Notes: generated by a model not told the origin, from the sequence alone. Shown: positions 1 to 10,612, counted from the stretch's first letter. The stretch: 64,000 bases of DNA from Larix kaempferi (GCA_027924585.1 BSBM01000637.1:1798001-1862000); one strand, 5' to 3'. Made by a program: numbers and translations.

Positions 1-549
1 AAGACATTTTGAAGTGATGGAAACTTGAGTTTCTTGCTTATTGGGTTTCTCTCCACCGTTTTTGGAAAAGTAGTATAGTAGATTGACTCTACTCATCAAG
101 GAGAATCTATCTATCCAATCAGAATTCAATTCTGATCATTTTTAGATTTGGCCCTAAAAATTAGGGTTTCCACAAAAATAGGAATTTCTGAAATCTGAAG
201 ACATAGCTGGAAGCTCCTTGCAAGAATCGAATTTTAGAGCTTTGGATCGAGATTTTTGGCTGGGTAGATATCCGGGAAACTCAAACCCTAATTCAGGGCT
301 CTCCCTAGTGAACCTGGGAGGACAAAAAGGAAAATCTAAAGGGTAAGGCTTTGCTGATCTCAAATTCTGAATACACCAGGCTTACCAGCTCATCAAGGCG
401 CATCTTTCTATCCTTTCAGAAAAATGAAATTCACATTTTTAATTTTTAGGGTTTTTTCGACAAACCCTAATCCAGGACTAGATCCAGTTTTCAGCATTTC
501 AAGTGGTAAGACCTAAATCTTTTCTATTTCATTTGAAGTACTCTTTAAG
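1..549 (+). other. 5' untranslated leader of copia-1
   Basis: This is noncoding and AT-rich, with several AAACCCTAA-type stretches. No LTR end or tRNA primer site is visible, so the 5' LTR must lie left of the window. The minus-strand copia leader at about 36.7-37.8 kb resembles it, including AAACCCTAATCCAG-like sequence shortly before the gag start. Confidence 0.7.
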
Positions 550-1686
550 ATGTCTCACCACACCAAGCTTGAGGATAAGCTTGAAGGGGTTGATAACTTC
601 CGAGCTTGGAAGTATAGCATTGGGTTAATCCTGGAAGAGAATGAGTTGGACTCATATATAAAAGAAGACATCCCTATCCCAGAGGATGAAGAGGCTAAGG
701 TATTGCATAAGAAGAACTTGGTCAAGGCAAAGAGAATCATTGCTGATTCTATCAAAGACCATCTCATACCCCATGTGTCTTCTCTAAAGACACCCAAGGC
801 TATGTTTGACTCTTTGACCAAGCTATTTGAAGGAAAGAACATAAATCGGAAGATGACCCTGCGGAATCAATTGAAAGGGGTCAAGATGTCGAATGGAGAA
901 ACCATTCAATCCTATTTCTCCAAGGTCTCTCAGATCAAGAAACAACTTGAAGCTGTAGATGAAATGGTGGAGAATGGTGAAATTGTTATGACTACTTTGA
1001 ATGGCCTACCTAGGTCATGGGACTCTTTTATCCAGGGGATCTGTGCCAGAAAGAAGTTAATCTCCTTCAGCAGATTATGGGAGGAATGTTCTCAAGAAGA
1101 AGCAAGGCTTGTGGCAAGAGAAGAGAAGATGGGAAATGAAGATCAAGCTCTCACGGCTCACACTAAGAAGGGAAAGTTCAAGAGGGAGCCATCCCATCAC
1201 AAGAAGAAATCTTCTCATCATTTTCACAAAGACAAGAAAGATCTAAGGTGTTTCACTTGTAATGAGAAGGGTCACTTTGCTTCAGAATGTCCCAAGAACA
1301 AAAGGGACAAACAAAACAACAACAACTCCAGCAAGAAGAAGAAGGGTAACAAAAGAAGGTACCATGCTCATGCTGCCGAAGATGATGAACCTCCAAAGAA
1401 GAAGGTTAGGGTAGAAAGTGATGATAGTAATGCTGACTCATCAAGTGAAGAAGAGTATGTTCTAATCTCTCCTCTCACAGGTACTATCTCCCATGGTTGT
1501 AATGATTGGTTAATTGACAGTGGGGCTTCCAAACACATGACTGGGTTTAAAGAATCATTTGTAAATCTGTCTGAACATGAATCACCCCATAAAGTGAAAC
1601 TTGGGGATGATTATCAATATCCCATCAAAGGAAGTGGTGAAGTCTCCTACAACCTAGATTCTAGAAAATCTTTGAAGGTGAAATAA
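550..1686 (+). pseudogene. copia-1 Gag and protease (N-terminal part of polyprotein)
   Basis: A 378-residue open stretch begins at the ATG at 550. Residues about 60-190 resemble the copia Gag (UBN2-type) domain that forms the virus-like particle. A lysine-rich region follows, with a CX2CX4HX4C nucleic-acid-binding knuckle (CFTCNEKGHFASEC, from about residue 234). The aspartic protease motif WLIDSGASKHMTG has its catalytic Asp near residue 323. A TAA at 1684-1686 interrupts the frame just after the protease; reading continues in the same frame into integrase, so this is a nonsense mutation rather than a natural end. The start is the first ATG after the leader and fits the usual copia Gag length. 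Confidence 0.92.
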
Positions 1687-2796
1687 GTCCTTTATGTACC
1701 TGGGCTCAAGAAGAACTTACTCTTCATCTTTGCATTGGATACAGAAGGTATCAAGGTTGCATTTGTGGATGGCCAAGTCCTAATGTGGCCAAAGGGAAAG
1801 ACCATAGATGATGCAGTTGTGATTGGAGAGAAAGAGGGAGGTTTGTATAAATTAAAAGGACAACCTGAACATGCCATGGTGCATGAATCCATGGAGCCAA
1901 GTGAACTTTGGCATAGAAGACTTTCTCATATGCACTATAGGGCACTTCCAATTGCAAGCAAGGTTGTAGAGGGTCTTCCTGAAATCAAGACCAAACATGA
2001 AGGTGTTTGCAAAGGATGTGCAAAAGGTAAGAGTATTAAGAAGGCTTTCCCAAGCAGTGAAAGCAAGGCAAAAGATATCCTGGAAATCATCCACTCAGAT
2101 GTATGTGGTCCTATGTCATCCAGTTCTCTAAGTAGGTATGTTTACTATGTCTCATTTATTGATGACTTCTCCAGGAAGACTTGGGTATACTTATTGAAAA
2201 ACAAAGATGAGGTGTTTGATAAGTTCAAGGAATTCAAAACCTTGATGGAGAATCAAACTGACAAAAAGATCAAAACATTCAGATCCGACAATGGTGGAGA
2301 ATTCACCTCAGGTGACTTCAAGAAGCTTTGCAGTGATTCAGGGATTAAGAGGGAGTTGACTACTCCTTATAATCCTCAACAGAATGGAGTTGCAGAAAGG
2401 AAGAACAGAACAATCATGGAAGCAGCAAGGGCAATGCTGCATGACCAGGATCTACCTATGCATCTATGAGCAGAAGCAGCTAGAACAGTTGTATATGTGC
2501 AGAACAGAACACCCCACAAGATATTGGACAACAAGACACCAGAAGAGGTCTTTTCCGGTAAAAAACCTGAAGTTAGCCATCTTAGAATATTTGGTTGTCT
2601 AGTATACACTCATGTCCGAAAGGAAAAGAGGACCAAACTAGATCCTTCAGGAAAGAAGGGTATCTTTGTGGGTTACAGTGAAAGCTCGAAGGCTTACAGA
2701 ATATACTTTCCAGGGTTCAAGAATATTGATGTCAGCAGGGATGTAACATTTGATGAAAACTCAACATTCATCAAATCAAGGAAGGCACCTATCTAA
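1687..2796 (+). pseudogene. copia-1 integrase
   Basis: The frame continues from Gag-PR. A GAG-pre-integrase HHCC zinc module spans about 1909-2030 (LWHRRLSHMHY, then VCKGCAKGK). The catalytic core shows the DDE triad: Asp in IHSDVCGP (about 2095), Asp in FRSDNGGEF (about 2285) and Glu in NGVAERKNRT (about 2395). Integrase inserts element cDNA into the genome. A TGA at 2467-2469 falls where a Trp codon is expected (a G-to-A change), and a TAA at 2794-2796 ends the C-terminal part. The catalytic residues are all present, so inactivation is by the stops alone. Confidence 0.92.
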
Positions 2797-3813
2797 GTTT
2801 ATGAAGAACCTAAGGAAACTAGATTTCAAGACACTACCATGACTGAAGCAATTCCAGAAGTTGTTCATGAATTTGAAGATCCACAAGAACCTATAGATCC
2901 ACCCCGTGAGGATAACTCTCACAAGAGGAAACCTGCATGGGCTAGAGAGCTCATTCAAGATGCAGAAAGATTTGGCATTCCAGAAGAAGAACACAGAGCA
3001 AAGAAGAGAACCAGATCACATACCAGCTATGTTGCTTTACTCTGTGACATTATGAACAAAGAACCTTCCAGTTATGAAGAAGCAGTGGAAAAGAAAGAAT
3101 GTAAGGATGCCATGGTTGAGGAATACCAATCAATAATGAAGAATGATGTTTGGGATGTTGTCCCAAGACCTAAAGAGAAGTCTGTTGTGACTTCCAAATG
3201 GATCTACAAAATCAAGCATGCTGCAAATGGCAGTGTAGAGAAATACAAAGCAAGATTCGTAGCTCGTGACTTCTCTCAGAAAGAGGGAATAGATTATAAA
3301 GAAACTTTTGCACCTGTAGCCAGGTATACTTCCATCAGAACAGTACTTGCCCTAGCTGCAGCAATGAAATGGAAAATACACTAGATGGATGTCAAGACTT
3401 CTTTCTTGAATGGTGTAGTTGAAGAAGAAGTATACGTGGAGCAGCCACTCGGTTTTGAAATACACGACAGGGAGTCATATGTGTGCAGATTGAAGAAAGC
3501 CTTGTATGGCTTGAAGCAAGCTCCCCGAACTTGGTATGGTAGGATGGACAATTTCCTATCTAGCTTGGGCTTTACCAAGAGTAAAGCGGATTCCAACCTC
3601 TACTACAAGGTTGAGGAAGGGAATCCTGTGATTCTACAACTGTATGTGGATGACTTATTTGTAACAGGAGATGACAGATTGATTGCAGATACTAAGAGGA
3701 AGCTTGTTGCTGAGTTCAATATGAAAGATTTGGGAATGATGCATTATTTCCTAGGTATGGAGTTGTGGCAGAATTCAGGTGGGATCTTCCTTGGTCAGGG
3801 AAGTACACAGTAG
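2797..3813 (+). pseudogene. copia-1 reverse transcriptase
   Basis: This stretch covers the linker after integrase and then the RVT_2 (copia) reverse transcriptase, which copies element RNA into cDNA. Recognisable blocks are [44 protein letters not shown] and the active-site box YVDD at 3643-3654. A TAG at 3382-3384 lies between KIH and [10 protein letters not shown] where Gln is expected. The same TAG sits at the same codon in the minus-strand copia (34314-34316). The frame runs out at the TAG at 3811 because one base was lost near 3800. Confidence 0.93.
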
Positions 3814-4604
3814 ATATTCTGAAGAGATTTGGGATGATGGATTGCAAGTCCATGGCCACACCCATGGCATCGAATCTAAAGCTTCTATGTGATGCTTCAT
3901 CTGAGCCGGTTGATGTCTCTATGTATCGCCAGATGATTGGGTCCTTGATGTACCTGACAAACACGAGACCAGATATTTTCTTTGCAGTGAACACATTGAG
4001 CCAGTTCCTGACGGATCCGAGGAGTGTTCATCTGGTTGCTGTAAAGCATGTTCTGAGGTACCTGAAGGGTACAGTGGATTATGGGCTCAAGTATGAAGCG
4101 AATCAAAATGTTAACCTGCAGGATTATGTTGATTCGGATTGGGCTGGCAGTGCTACAGATAGGAAGAGCACATCTGGGTGCTACTTCAGTATGGGATCAG
4201 GTGTGATCTCTCGGTTCAGTAGGAAGCAGTCCTGCGTAGCACTGAGTACAGCTGAGGCAGAGTATGTTGCATCCTGTTCAGCTAGTTGTGAGGTAGTATG
4301 GCTACGGAAGCTACTGTATGAGTTATTTGATCTCCTATTGGATGCTACTAGTATATTCTGCGATAACCAAAGTTGTGTGAAGCTGTCTAGGAACCCAGTG
4401 TTTCATGACAGGTCGAAACACATAGAGATCAAATATCACTATATCAGGGATATGGTGCAGAGAGAAGCCGTGAAGCTCCTGTATGTTGTGACGGACGAGC
4501 AGATTGCAGATGTGATGACGAAGCCACTAGCCAGGGTGAAGTTCGAGTACTTCAGGGAGAGGCTTGGTGTTCTTCAGATCGACGACACTTCGAGGAAGAA
4601 GTGA
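3765..4604 (+). pseudogene. copia-1 RT tail and RNase H
   Basis: This is frame-shifted by one base relative to the upstream RT; the two frames overlap only because of the deletion in the GGGAAGTAC stretch at 3798-3806. It contains the conserved LTNTRPDI and YLKGTVDYGL blocks, then the RNase H catalytic acids in DSDWAGS, STAEAEYVA and FCDNQSC, and the terminal IADVMTKPL motif typical of copia RNase H. RNase H removes the RNA strand during cDNA synthesis. The frame stops at TGA 4602, but the same frame stays open to 5069 beyond it (see findings). Confidence 0.93.
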
Positions 4605-4613
4605 TGGACACAT

Positions 4614-5069
4614 TTGTTGAAGCCATTCCAAGCATGTTTGAAGGAGGATCCTTCACATGGCTGTGGATGTAAGCGCTGGATGATGAGTATCAGGACGATG
4701 CTCCAGTTACTACTCTGTATATGCATCATGTTGGATGTTGGATATGATCAGTTGGATCATTTATATTTGTATGTATGTACGCATCGTGTTGATGCTGGAT
4801 ATGATCAGTTGGATCATTTATATTTGTGTGTATGTACGCATCGTGTTGATGCTGGATATGATCATTTGGATCATTTATATTTGTATGTATGTATGCATCG
4901 TGTTGATGTTGGATATGATCAGTTGGATCATTTATTTATGTATGCATCATGTTGGATGCTGGATATGATCAGTTGGATCATTTGTATGTATTTTGTATAT
5001 GCATCATGTTGGATGCTTGGACCATGTATCTGTATATGTATCAGGTGGATACATTGTATGATCAGGTAG
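4614..5069 (+). repeat. 57-bp tandem repeats with an in-phase open frame downstream of copia-1 pol
   Basis: Copies of a unit containing TATGATCAGTTGGATCAT start near 4743, 4800, 4857 and 4914, a 57-bp period, with a further shortened copy near 4964. Because 57 is a multiple of three, the frame that follows pol stays open for 151 codons and reads as a 19-residue repeat (units like GYDQLDHLYLYVCTHRV). Similar GATC-rich units continue to about 5390. The minus-strand copia carries reverse-complement versions at about 31.3-31.56 and 32.93-33.06 kb, so this array belongs to the family. I regard it as noncoding repeat unless shown otherwise. Confidence 0.75.
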
Positions 5070-5395
5070 ATCATGTATGTTGATATGTATCAGGTATGAT
5101 CATGTGGATCATGTATTTGTATTTGTATCAGGTGGATACAATATATGATCAGGTGGATCATGTATGATGATATGTATCAGGTAGATACTTGGTATGCATC
5201 AGGTGGATGCATTGTATGATCAGGATGATCATGATGATGAGCTTCAGTATGTTGCTCCAGATGATATGTACTAGGATGGTACAAGTGATGATGATCAGTA
5301 TGATCATGGGCATCAGGATGATGCCTCATGCGATGATGATCCGTTGGATCATGAGTATCAGGTTGATACTTGGAGGTCAGAGATGATATGTGGCA
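5070..5395 (+). repeat. Degenerate ATCAGGTGGAT repeats, continuation of the array
   Basis: Short degenerate units alternate ATCAGGTGGAT(A/C)A and GATCAGG(T)GATCATG. They are locally self-complementary because of the TGATCA core. They form the second half of the tandem region between pol and the 3' LTR. No coding capacity is evident. Confidence 0.6.
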
Positions 5396-5960
5396 GGTTG
5401 TGCAAATAGCATGTAATCATTCCTAGGAGATCTTGTCGGTCGTGCTGCGGCACATAAATGTTCCTGGGGTACTCTTTCCGGTATTGCCATGTAGTATGTA
5501 ATCAGTCCTTAGATATCCGATAGGTTGAGCTGTGTGCTCGTAATCAGTCATGGGATGAGGTATTACTACGGAGACATGTAATCAGTCCTGGAGATCCGAA
5601 AGGTTGAGCTGTGTGCTCGTAATTAGTCCTGGGATGCTCTTTAGATATCTTGCCGGTCATGATGTGGCACATAAATTTTCCTTGGATGCTCTTTAAAGAT
5701 TTTGTCTATCCACATGTAATCAGTCCTAGAGATCCGAGAGGTTGAGCTATGTGCTCGTAATAAGTCATGGGATGCTCTTTAGAGATCTTGTGAGTCGTGC
5801 TGCGGCACATAAATGTTCCTGGGATGCTCTTTAAAGGTATTGTGGAGGAGATGCATGTAATCAGTCCTGGGAGATCTTTCCGGTCATGCTTAGGCACATA
5901 AATGTTCCTGGGATACTCTTTCCGGTATTGCATCCGCACATAAAATTAGTCCATAGAGGC
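5396..5960 (+). repeat. Second tandem array in copia-1 3' region
   Basis: Several imperfect copies of a longer unit are present. Its landmarks are CATGTAATCAGTCCT, GGTTGAGCTGTGTGCTCGTA, GCGGCACATAAATGTTCC and ACTCTTTCCGGTATTG. Copies overlap and are partly deleted, so an exact period is not clear by eye. A reverse-complement remnant of this region is recognisable at about 31.1-31.25 kb in the minus-strand copia. Confidence 0.65.
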
Positions 5961-6170
5961 CACCTCTATCAGACCATTCGCACAGATGATGAAGACCTGC
6001 AGGTGGTGGACCTACATCCAGTATGAAAAAGGACTGTCTCTGTAGAACTTCCTATGACGAGTAGAGTCAGATATTGGTTGAGATAGCAGCAACAGTGATG
6101 ATAATGATGACGATGATCCCGAGAAGAAGACTTGTCTAGCAGAATTGTGTCGAGAAATGCCTTCCTAGTT
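5961..6170 (+). other. copia-1 3' untranslated region
   Basis: Noncoding stretch between the arrays and the polypurine tract. Its reverse complement is recognisable at about 30985-31110 (shared GGATGTAG and TCATAGGAA blocks), which identifies that segment as the 3' end of a related minus-strand copia. Confidence 0.6.
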
Positions 6171-6179
6171 AAGAGGGAG
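6171..6179 (+). promoter_or_regulatory. Polypurine tract (PPT) of copia-1
   Basis: AAGAGGGAG immediately precedes the LTR start TGTTGATG. This is the expected plus-strand priming site for element cDNA synthesis. Confidence 0.8.
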
Positions 6180-6784
6180 TGTTGATGTATATGTAACTTC
6201 GGAATGTATTTCATCTGTGTATTTTATATATATTTATTGTACCCTTATAAGAGATGTGTTATTCCTCTATAAGGAAGTGTCATCATGTGGAATTACAAGT
6301 GTTGCAAGTGTGTGTACTTGCCGATGGGTTATTAGACCACCATGTGTGGATTCGGCCCTAAAATATATATTATATTGTGGATGTATCTAGATAGACAAGT
6401 CGGCCCCATAAGATCACTGGGAAAATAGGTTAAGTATAAATAGAGATCAGGAGATCTCTATTTGAATCATTCGGAAAGACACACTTCTCTCACTCAGAAA
6501 GTGGTGCACTAGTGAGGAGGAGGATCATCTGCTCTAGAAGACTATCTCAAGTGTATTTTGGTTGTACTTTGGTTGAGGCATTTCTCTCTCTATCTCTGAG
6601 GAATTTGTGGGGTTTTTCACCTTAGGGTTTTCCCCACGGAAACTCTGTGTCTCTTGTCTCTCATGCTTTTGATTCTTGTGATGCTTGTCATGCTTATTGT
6701 GATTGTTATGCATTGATATACTGTATATGTTATTCTCTCAATAAAGATCCAAGAGTATTGTGAATTAATGCTCAAAATTTAACA
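6180..6784 (+). repeat. 3' LTR of copia-1 (605 bp)
   Basis: The LTR begins TGTTGATGTATATG and ends TTTAACA, the usual TG...CA form. It has a TATA box (TATAAATA, 6435-6442) and a polyadenylation signal (AATAAA, about 6740). It matches the solo LTR at 33433-34036 almost along its whole length (roughly nine in ten positions by eye) and more distantly the LTR at 37873-38489 on the other strand. These matches fix the boundaries. Confidence 0.92.
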
Positions 6785-7601
6785 AATAATACCAAAATGA
6801 TACTTTCCTCATCGTTTTACGAGCACAAGTAAAGTCGACTAAGCTCGACACTGTTTTTCTAGGTTTTAATAAGCACGACTAAGGTGTGAAAAGTGCTTGG
6901 AATATTTTTCATGTTTGAATCCAGAGCACGAGAAAAGAAAAAGTAAGCTCAAAATGAAGGTAAAAAATGTCTCAACACTCGTGTGAACAACATAAAAGAT
7001 CCTACCAGAAATTGGTCAATCACCTTGGAAAACAAGACATTAGAAATATGGAAAATTTGACTCAAAAAGGGTTGTTATAATAAAATACTAATAAAAAATG
7101 ACTCTTTAGATGTATAAAATAAGGGAAAAAGAGTAAATTAGTCATTTTACCTTGGCCATTTCACCCAAAGAGGAAAATTACCTTGGAGAGGGAAAATCTT
7201 CCAGCGGAGATATCCGGAGATCTAGGGCACCATTTCGATCGTCATCTGAACCAGGTAAGTGCTCTTTCTCTTCTCTTTCATTTCATATCAACATTTATCG
7301 ATTTCAGGGCACTTTTTCTTTTTTGCGAAAGAGCCCACGGCACCATTTTATCCCTCATGAATTTTTTCGTTGTCCCCATGTCAGGAAGCACGATAAACTC
7401 CTCATTTTCGCGCAGCAGGGTCAAGCTGGAACACGATAATTACCAGTTTTCATGCAGCTCCAGACCTGTGCAACGCAAAAATAAACATAAAATAAAAATT
7501 GCCCAAGTGTTTTCAGTTGCTAAAGATGAAATCAAGTTTCCATCTTCTAATAGATGCTTTGTTTGGCTTGTCTCAGGGTTTTACAACTTGTCTGAGCAAA
7601 G
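6785..7601. other. No gene recognised; flank between copia-1 and PMD-like ORF
   Basis: AT-rich noncoding sequence. A good splice-donor-like AGGTAAGT occurs near 7254, but no supporting coding signal was found. This is where the 3' end and LTR of the minus-strand Tat element could lie, but I could not locate LTR ends. Confidence 0.4.
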
Positions 7602-8797
7602 ATGGTTGATTGGGAAGAGAGCGAACATGAAGATGATGATTGATTGGATTTGAATGATCAAATGACACTGACCGCTCTACGTGAATGTGGGCTACTCAAT
7701 TTTTTCAAAACTAGGGGTATCCGGAAGCAAGGAAGGTTTCTGAATCACATAATACAACTATGGGATAGTGATATTCAGGATTTCCGGATCGGGAAACACA
7801 CCCTTGAGATTGAGCTTGAAGACATCTACTTCCTCACTGGCATCTCCAAGAGAGGGGAAAGGGTTAACCCATCTGGGCACAGGGCCTCGGAAGAGAGCAC
7901 AAGTGATCTGGTTGCTCGCTATTGCAGACAGGGCTCCCGCAAGTCAAGTGGGAAAGTGCCCATAAAATAGGTAATAGAACTTCCGTTGAAAACTATATTG
8001 TTCACCATTGCATGAGTAATGGGCAGTGTGGGTCCCCACCATGCAAAATAGGGACAAATGACTCTTGTCGTAGATTGCATGGCACCGACACTATTCAACT
8101 GGTGCGAAGGGGTCCCAACTAACCTCAAGGAACAAGTGACCAAGTGTAGAAATGGGGACACTCGCCAGTTTGGGTATGAGAGTATCCTGTTCGCCTTGCG
8201 ACCGATCCTCGGATGGGGAGATGGAGTGCTTATGCAGGATGGCTCGGCAGGCCACAAGTCTTAGCATTCGATGAAGATTTCTTCTCATGGCTTGAGGAGC
8301 AGATCATTATGATCGAGGACTACACCTATGAAGGGGTGGGTTTTTGTGAGGATATTTACTTTGCACTGCCTAAGGATGTGGACTGGGACAATTTAGGTAT
8401 ATGACCTTCACCGTTGTGTTTTTTGAAAAAAAAATTAATATATGAATTTTAGTGATTTTTCGATGTGTAGAAAGACCTAACGTATGTAAATGTACATGCT
8501 GCAGATCGTGGACCAAGGAGGCCAGCAAGCTACTCTCCGCTACACCGAGGAGGCGTTCAACAACATGTCGTTGATGAGGAGGAGGAAGAAGAAGCAGGAG
8601 GGATCCGTGACGTAGAGCAGAACCTTCAAGGTTTGACCTTGGGGGTTCCTTCTATGAGAATGGATGATATCCCTCTTCATCTCCAGAGGCATATTGTAGG
8701 TGTTCCAGGGCGTATCGACCGAATGCTTCATCGCGTAGCCAGAGTAGTAGTATGCTACCACAAGCATCGCGAGGATGATGATTATTTTTTTAGATAG
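7602..8797 (+). pseudogene. Plant-mobile-domain-like ORF, degenerate, with one intron
   Basis: The first ATG (7602) opens an acidic start (MVDWESEHEDDD) broken by TGA. The frame then contains LTALRECGLLNFF, FLNHIIQLWD, FRIGKHTLEIELEDIYFLTG: the pattern of the plant mobile domain (aminotransferase-like) family found in transposon-associated plant proteins. Further stops follow at about 7968, and a frame change near 8210 links to a tail containing DWDNL. An exon join across 8397-8503 gives a continuous acidic, arginine-rich C-terminus ending at TAG 8795. It converges with the minus-strand gypsy pol next door; Tat-lineage elements are known to carry extra ORFs downstream of pol, sometimes antisense, so it probably belongs to that element. 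The function is unknown. Confidence 0.6.
8397..8503 (+). other. Probable 107-bp intron in PMD-like ORF
   Basis: A GT at 8397 (TTAG|GTATAT) and an AG at 8502-8503 (CATGCTGCAG|) bracket an AT-rich stretch with stops in all three frames. Removing it joins two open frames in phase. Both sites look functional by sequence. Confidence 0.5.
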
Positions 8798-8998
8798 TAG
8801 TATTTATTTTTAGCGGCATGTACACAATATGTAGGCCATAGAGTCAATTTTTGTATGGGACGAGATCCCAAATTTTTTCTTGGACACATCTTATTATATG
8901 TATTCACAAAAAACATTTTATATGTGATTATACACATGTGGACCTATTTCTATCACTTGTTTATTTACAGTGGCTTGTGTGTTTGTTTATGATGCATT

Positions 8999-9420
8999 TT
9001 ATGTGTGAGCTAGATTCCAATACAATATGTAATTAGCCAATGAGTCAGCTACAGTATCGAATTCTCTCAGTACATGTTGATATGAAATATAATCAAATGA
9101 TCGTTCCAAGAGGCATACCCTTCTAAATAAATGAAGTAATGTAGGATCGTGGACAGTGTAGACACGGTTCATATGGGATACCACGAGTTGGGAATCCAAG
9201 TAGACCGAAAAGGTGTGGATTCCAAGGGAAGCAAATTCAATTAAGAGTCCGATGACTACATGGTACTCTGTAATGTTGGTTGCGGGTCCCAAGAAAGTGC
9301 CACTTGAGGATATCAAACCTCCAGTAGGAGAATAGATAACCCATGCTGCGGAAGGAAGGTCCTAGGTATGTCGTCTAACGCCATCTGCGAATCCGTAGTA
9401 AGATGACATATGCGCATAGA
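8999..9420 (-). pseudogene. Archaeal-type RNase H located 3' of integrase (Tat-1)
   Basis: The minus-strand reading contains the four acidic catalytic blocks of an RNase H: FADGV (about 9400), NITEYHVVIGLL, FSVYLDSQLVVSH and DTVADSLANYI. SAAWVIYSPTGG and SSSGTFLGPATN are characteristic of the extra RNase H of Tat-lineage elements. A TAG near 9365 and frame noise make it a pseudogene, although the catalytic residues remain. It lies downstream of integrase rather than between RT and integrase, which fits the second (archaeal-type) RNase H and not the ordinary gypsy one. Confidence 0.75.
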
Positions 9421-9539
9421 AGCACAAGTCAAGGTAAATAAAGGTACATGAAACAAAATCCATGCACACACACACAAAAGGAAAACAATCCTAAAAAACA
9501 AAACTAAGTACACTATGTACAATATGTTTCATGCAGGGT
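9421..9539 (-). other. Noncoding spacer between integrase and RNase H in Tat-1
   Basis: On the minus strand this is T-rich with a GT/AC microsatellite and no coding signal. An intron or the leader of a separate RNase H ORF are both possible. Confidence 0.4.
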
Positions 9540-10612
9540 AAACCTACGCGTACAACAATTTGAGGTACATCCCGTTGCGGGGCCGTGCCAAAGGTGTGCC
9601 ATCACAGTCGATGAGCTCTTAAGCTCCTTTTTCCAATACGCGTTTCACGATATAGGGACCGTACCACATCAGATCTAGATTTCCTTTTCCTAACTTGTCA
9701 TGTATTTGGTCATATGTAAGGATAAGGTATCCCTCGTTAAAGATCTAAGGTTGAATGGATTTGTCATATTATGCTTTGACTCATTTCTTGTGGGCTTCAT
9801 TAGCCAAAGAGGCGTCACGACGAGTCTCATCTAGCTTGGCTAGATACATAAACCGTTCTTCCTCAGAGGTTGTATTGGGAAGTAGCTCAACGGCTATCTT
9901 CAGTGACAGAATTTCACATTCAATAGGTAAAATAGCTTCAAGGCCACACACCAGTTGAAATGGTGTGAACCCAATTGCATTTTTTATTGAGGTTCGATAG
10001 GCCCACAAATCCAAAAAGAGATCTAAGTGCCAATTTGACTTCTGGGTACCTACAGTGCATTGAATCATGCGCTTCAAGACCTTGTTTATGGCCTCTACTT
10101 GGTCGTTCACCTGCGGGTAATAAGGGGTTGATTTTTCATGACAAAAACCCAACTTGGAACTCAAATATTCAATCACATGGTTTCTGAAATGGGAGCCATG
10201 ATCGGTCACAATAGATTGTGGAACTCTGAACCTAGCTATAATATGGTTGAATATGAACTGTGCTGCTGTTTTTCCATCTTCTGCAAAAGTAGGCATCGCT
10301 TCAGCCCATTTTGTGAAATAATCTACGGCTACTATGACTTAGCCATGCCCCCCGGCTAAAGTGGGCTTACAATGCATGGAATCGATGGCCCATTTGGCAA
10401 AGGGGCCGACGGAAACAAATGGATAAAGTGGAGCAAGATACGAGCGCTTCTTGCTATGGAAGAATTGGCAGGGTGGACACTTCTTGACCATTTAAATGCA
10501 ATCTTTGAAAATCGAGGGCCAGAAATATCCCACGCATATAATGTGCTTCCTTTAAGTTTGATGAGCTCCTGGCTGAGAATATCCATTCTCAGCTAGTGAA
10601 CTTCCACAGGAC
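9540..10612 (-). pseudogene. Ty3/gypsy integrase (Tat-1)
   Basis: From 10612 leftwards an H2C2-like zinc-binding region appears (GYFWPSIFKDC, then VKKCPPCQ). The core domain follows: Asp in VAVDYFTKWAEA (about 10320), Asp in SIVTDHGSHF, and Glu in YYPQVNDQVEAINKVL. The 171-codon open part spans 10296-9781. A TAA near 10340 and others break the upstream part. The DDE residues are present. Integrase would insert the cDNA; the C-terminal region fades out before 9540. Confidence 0.88.

Larger units (their letters stand above)
1..6784 (+). mobile_element. Ty1/copia LTR retrotransposon (copia-1), 5' LTR outside window
   Basis: The domain order gag, zinc knuckle, protease, integrase, RT, RNase H defines a Ty1/copia element. 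The window opens inside its 5' untranslated leader and the element ends with a 3' LTR at 6180-6784 preceded by a purine tract. The polyprotein is one frame from 550 to about 3800, broken by four stop codons (TAA 1684, TGA 2467, TAA 2794, TAG 3382). A single-base deletion near 3800 then moves the rest to another frame, so the copy cannot make a full polyprotein. About 1.6 kb of tandem repeats lies between RNase H and the LTR. The minus-strand copia at 31-38.5 kb and the solo LTR at 33433 belong to related or the same family. Confidence 0.93.
8999..10612 (-). mobile_element. Ty3/gypsy (Tat-like) remnant Tat-1: integrase then 3' RNase H
   Basis: Reading on the minus strand from 10612, an integrase zinc finger and core come first, then the integrase C-terminus, a ~120-bp noncoding gap, and an archaeal-type RNase H. 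RT and gag are missing because the element is cut at about 10612, next to the coiled-coil ORF. The convergent PMD-like ORF (7602-8797) lies just downstream and probably forms part of the same element. No LTR, PPT or primer site was identified. Confidence 0.8.

Noticed and set aside
1684-1686. Regulated readthrough of a stop between Gag-PR and integrase in copia-1
   Set aside because: Several other stops and a frameshift occur in the same copy, so simple decay is the plainer explanation.
4735-4968. 77-codon ORF in the 57-bp repeats
   Set aside because: An alternative frame of a repeat whose length is a multiple of three, so openness is automatic.
7183-7653. 156-codon open frame upstream of the PMD-like ORF
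   Set aside because: No domain or compositional signal; it overlaps another frame equally open and ends at the better supported ORF start.
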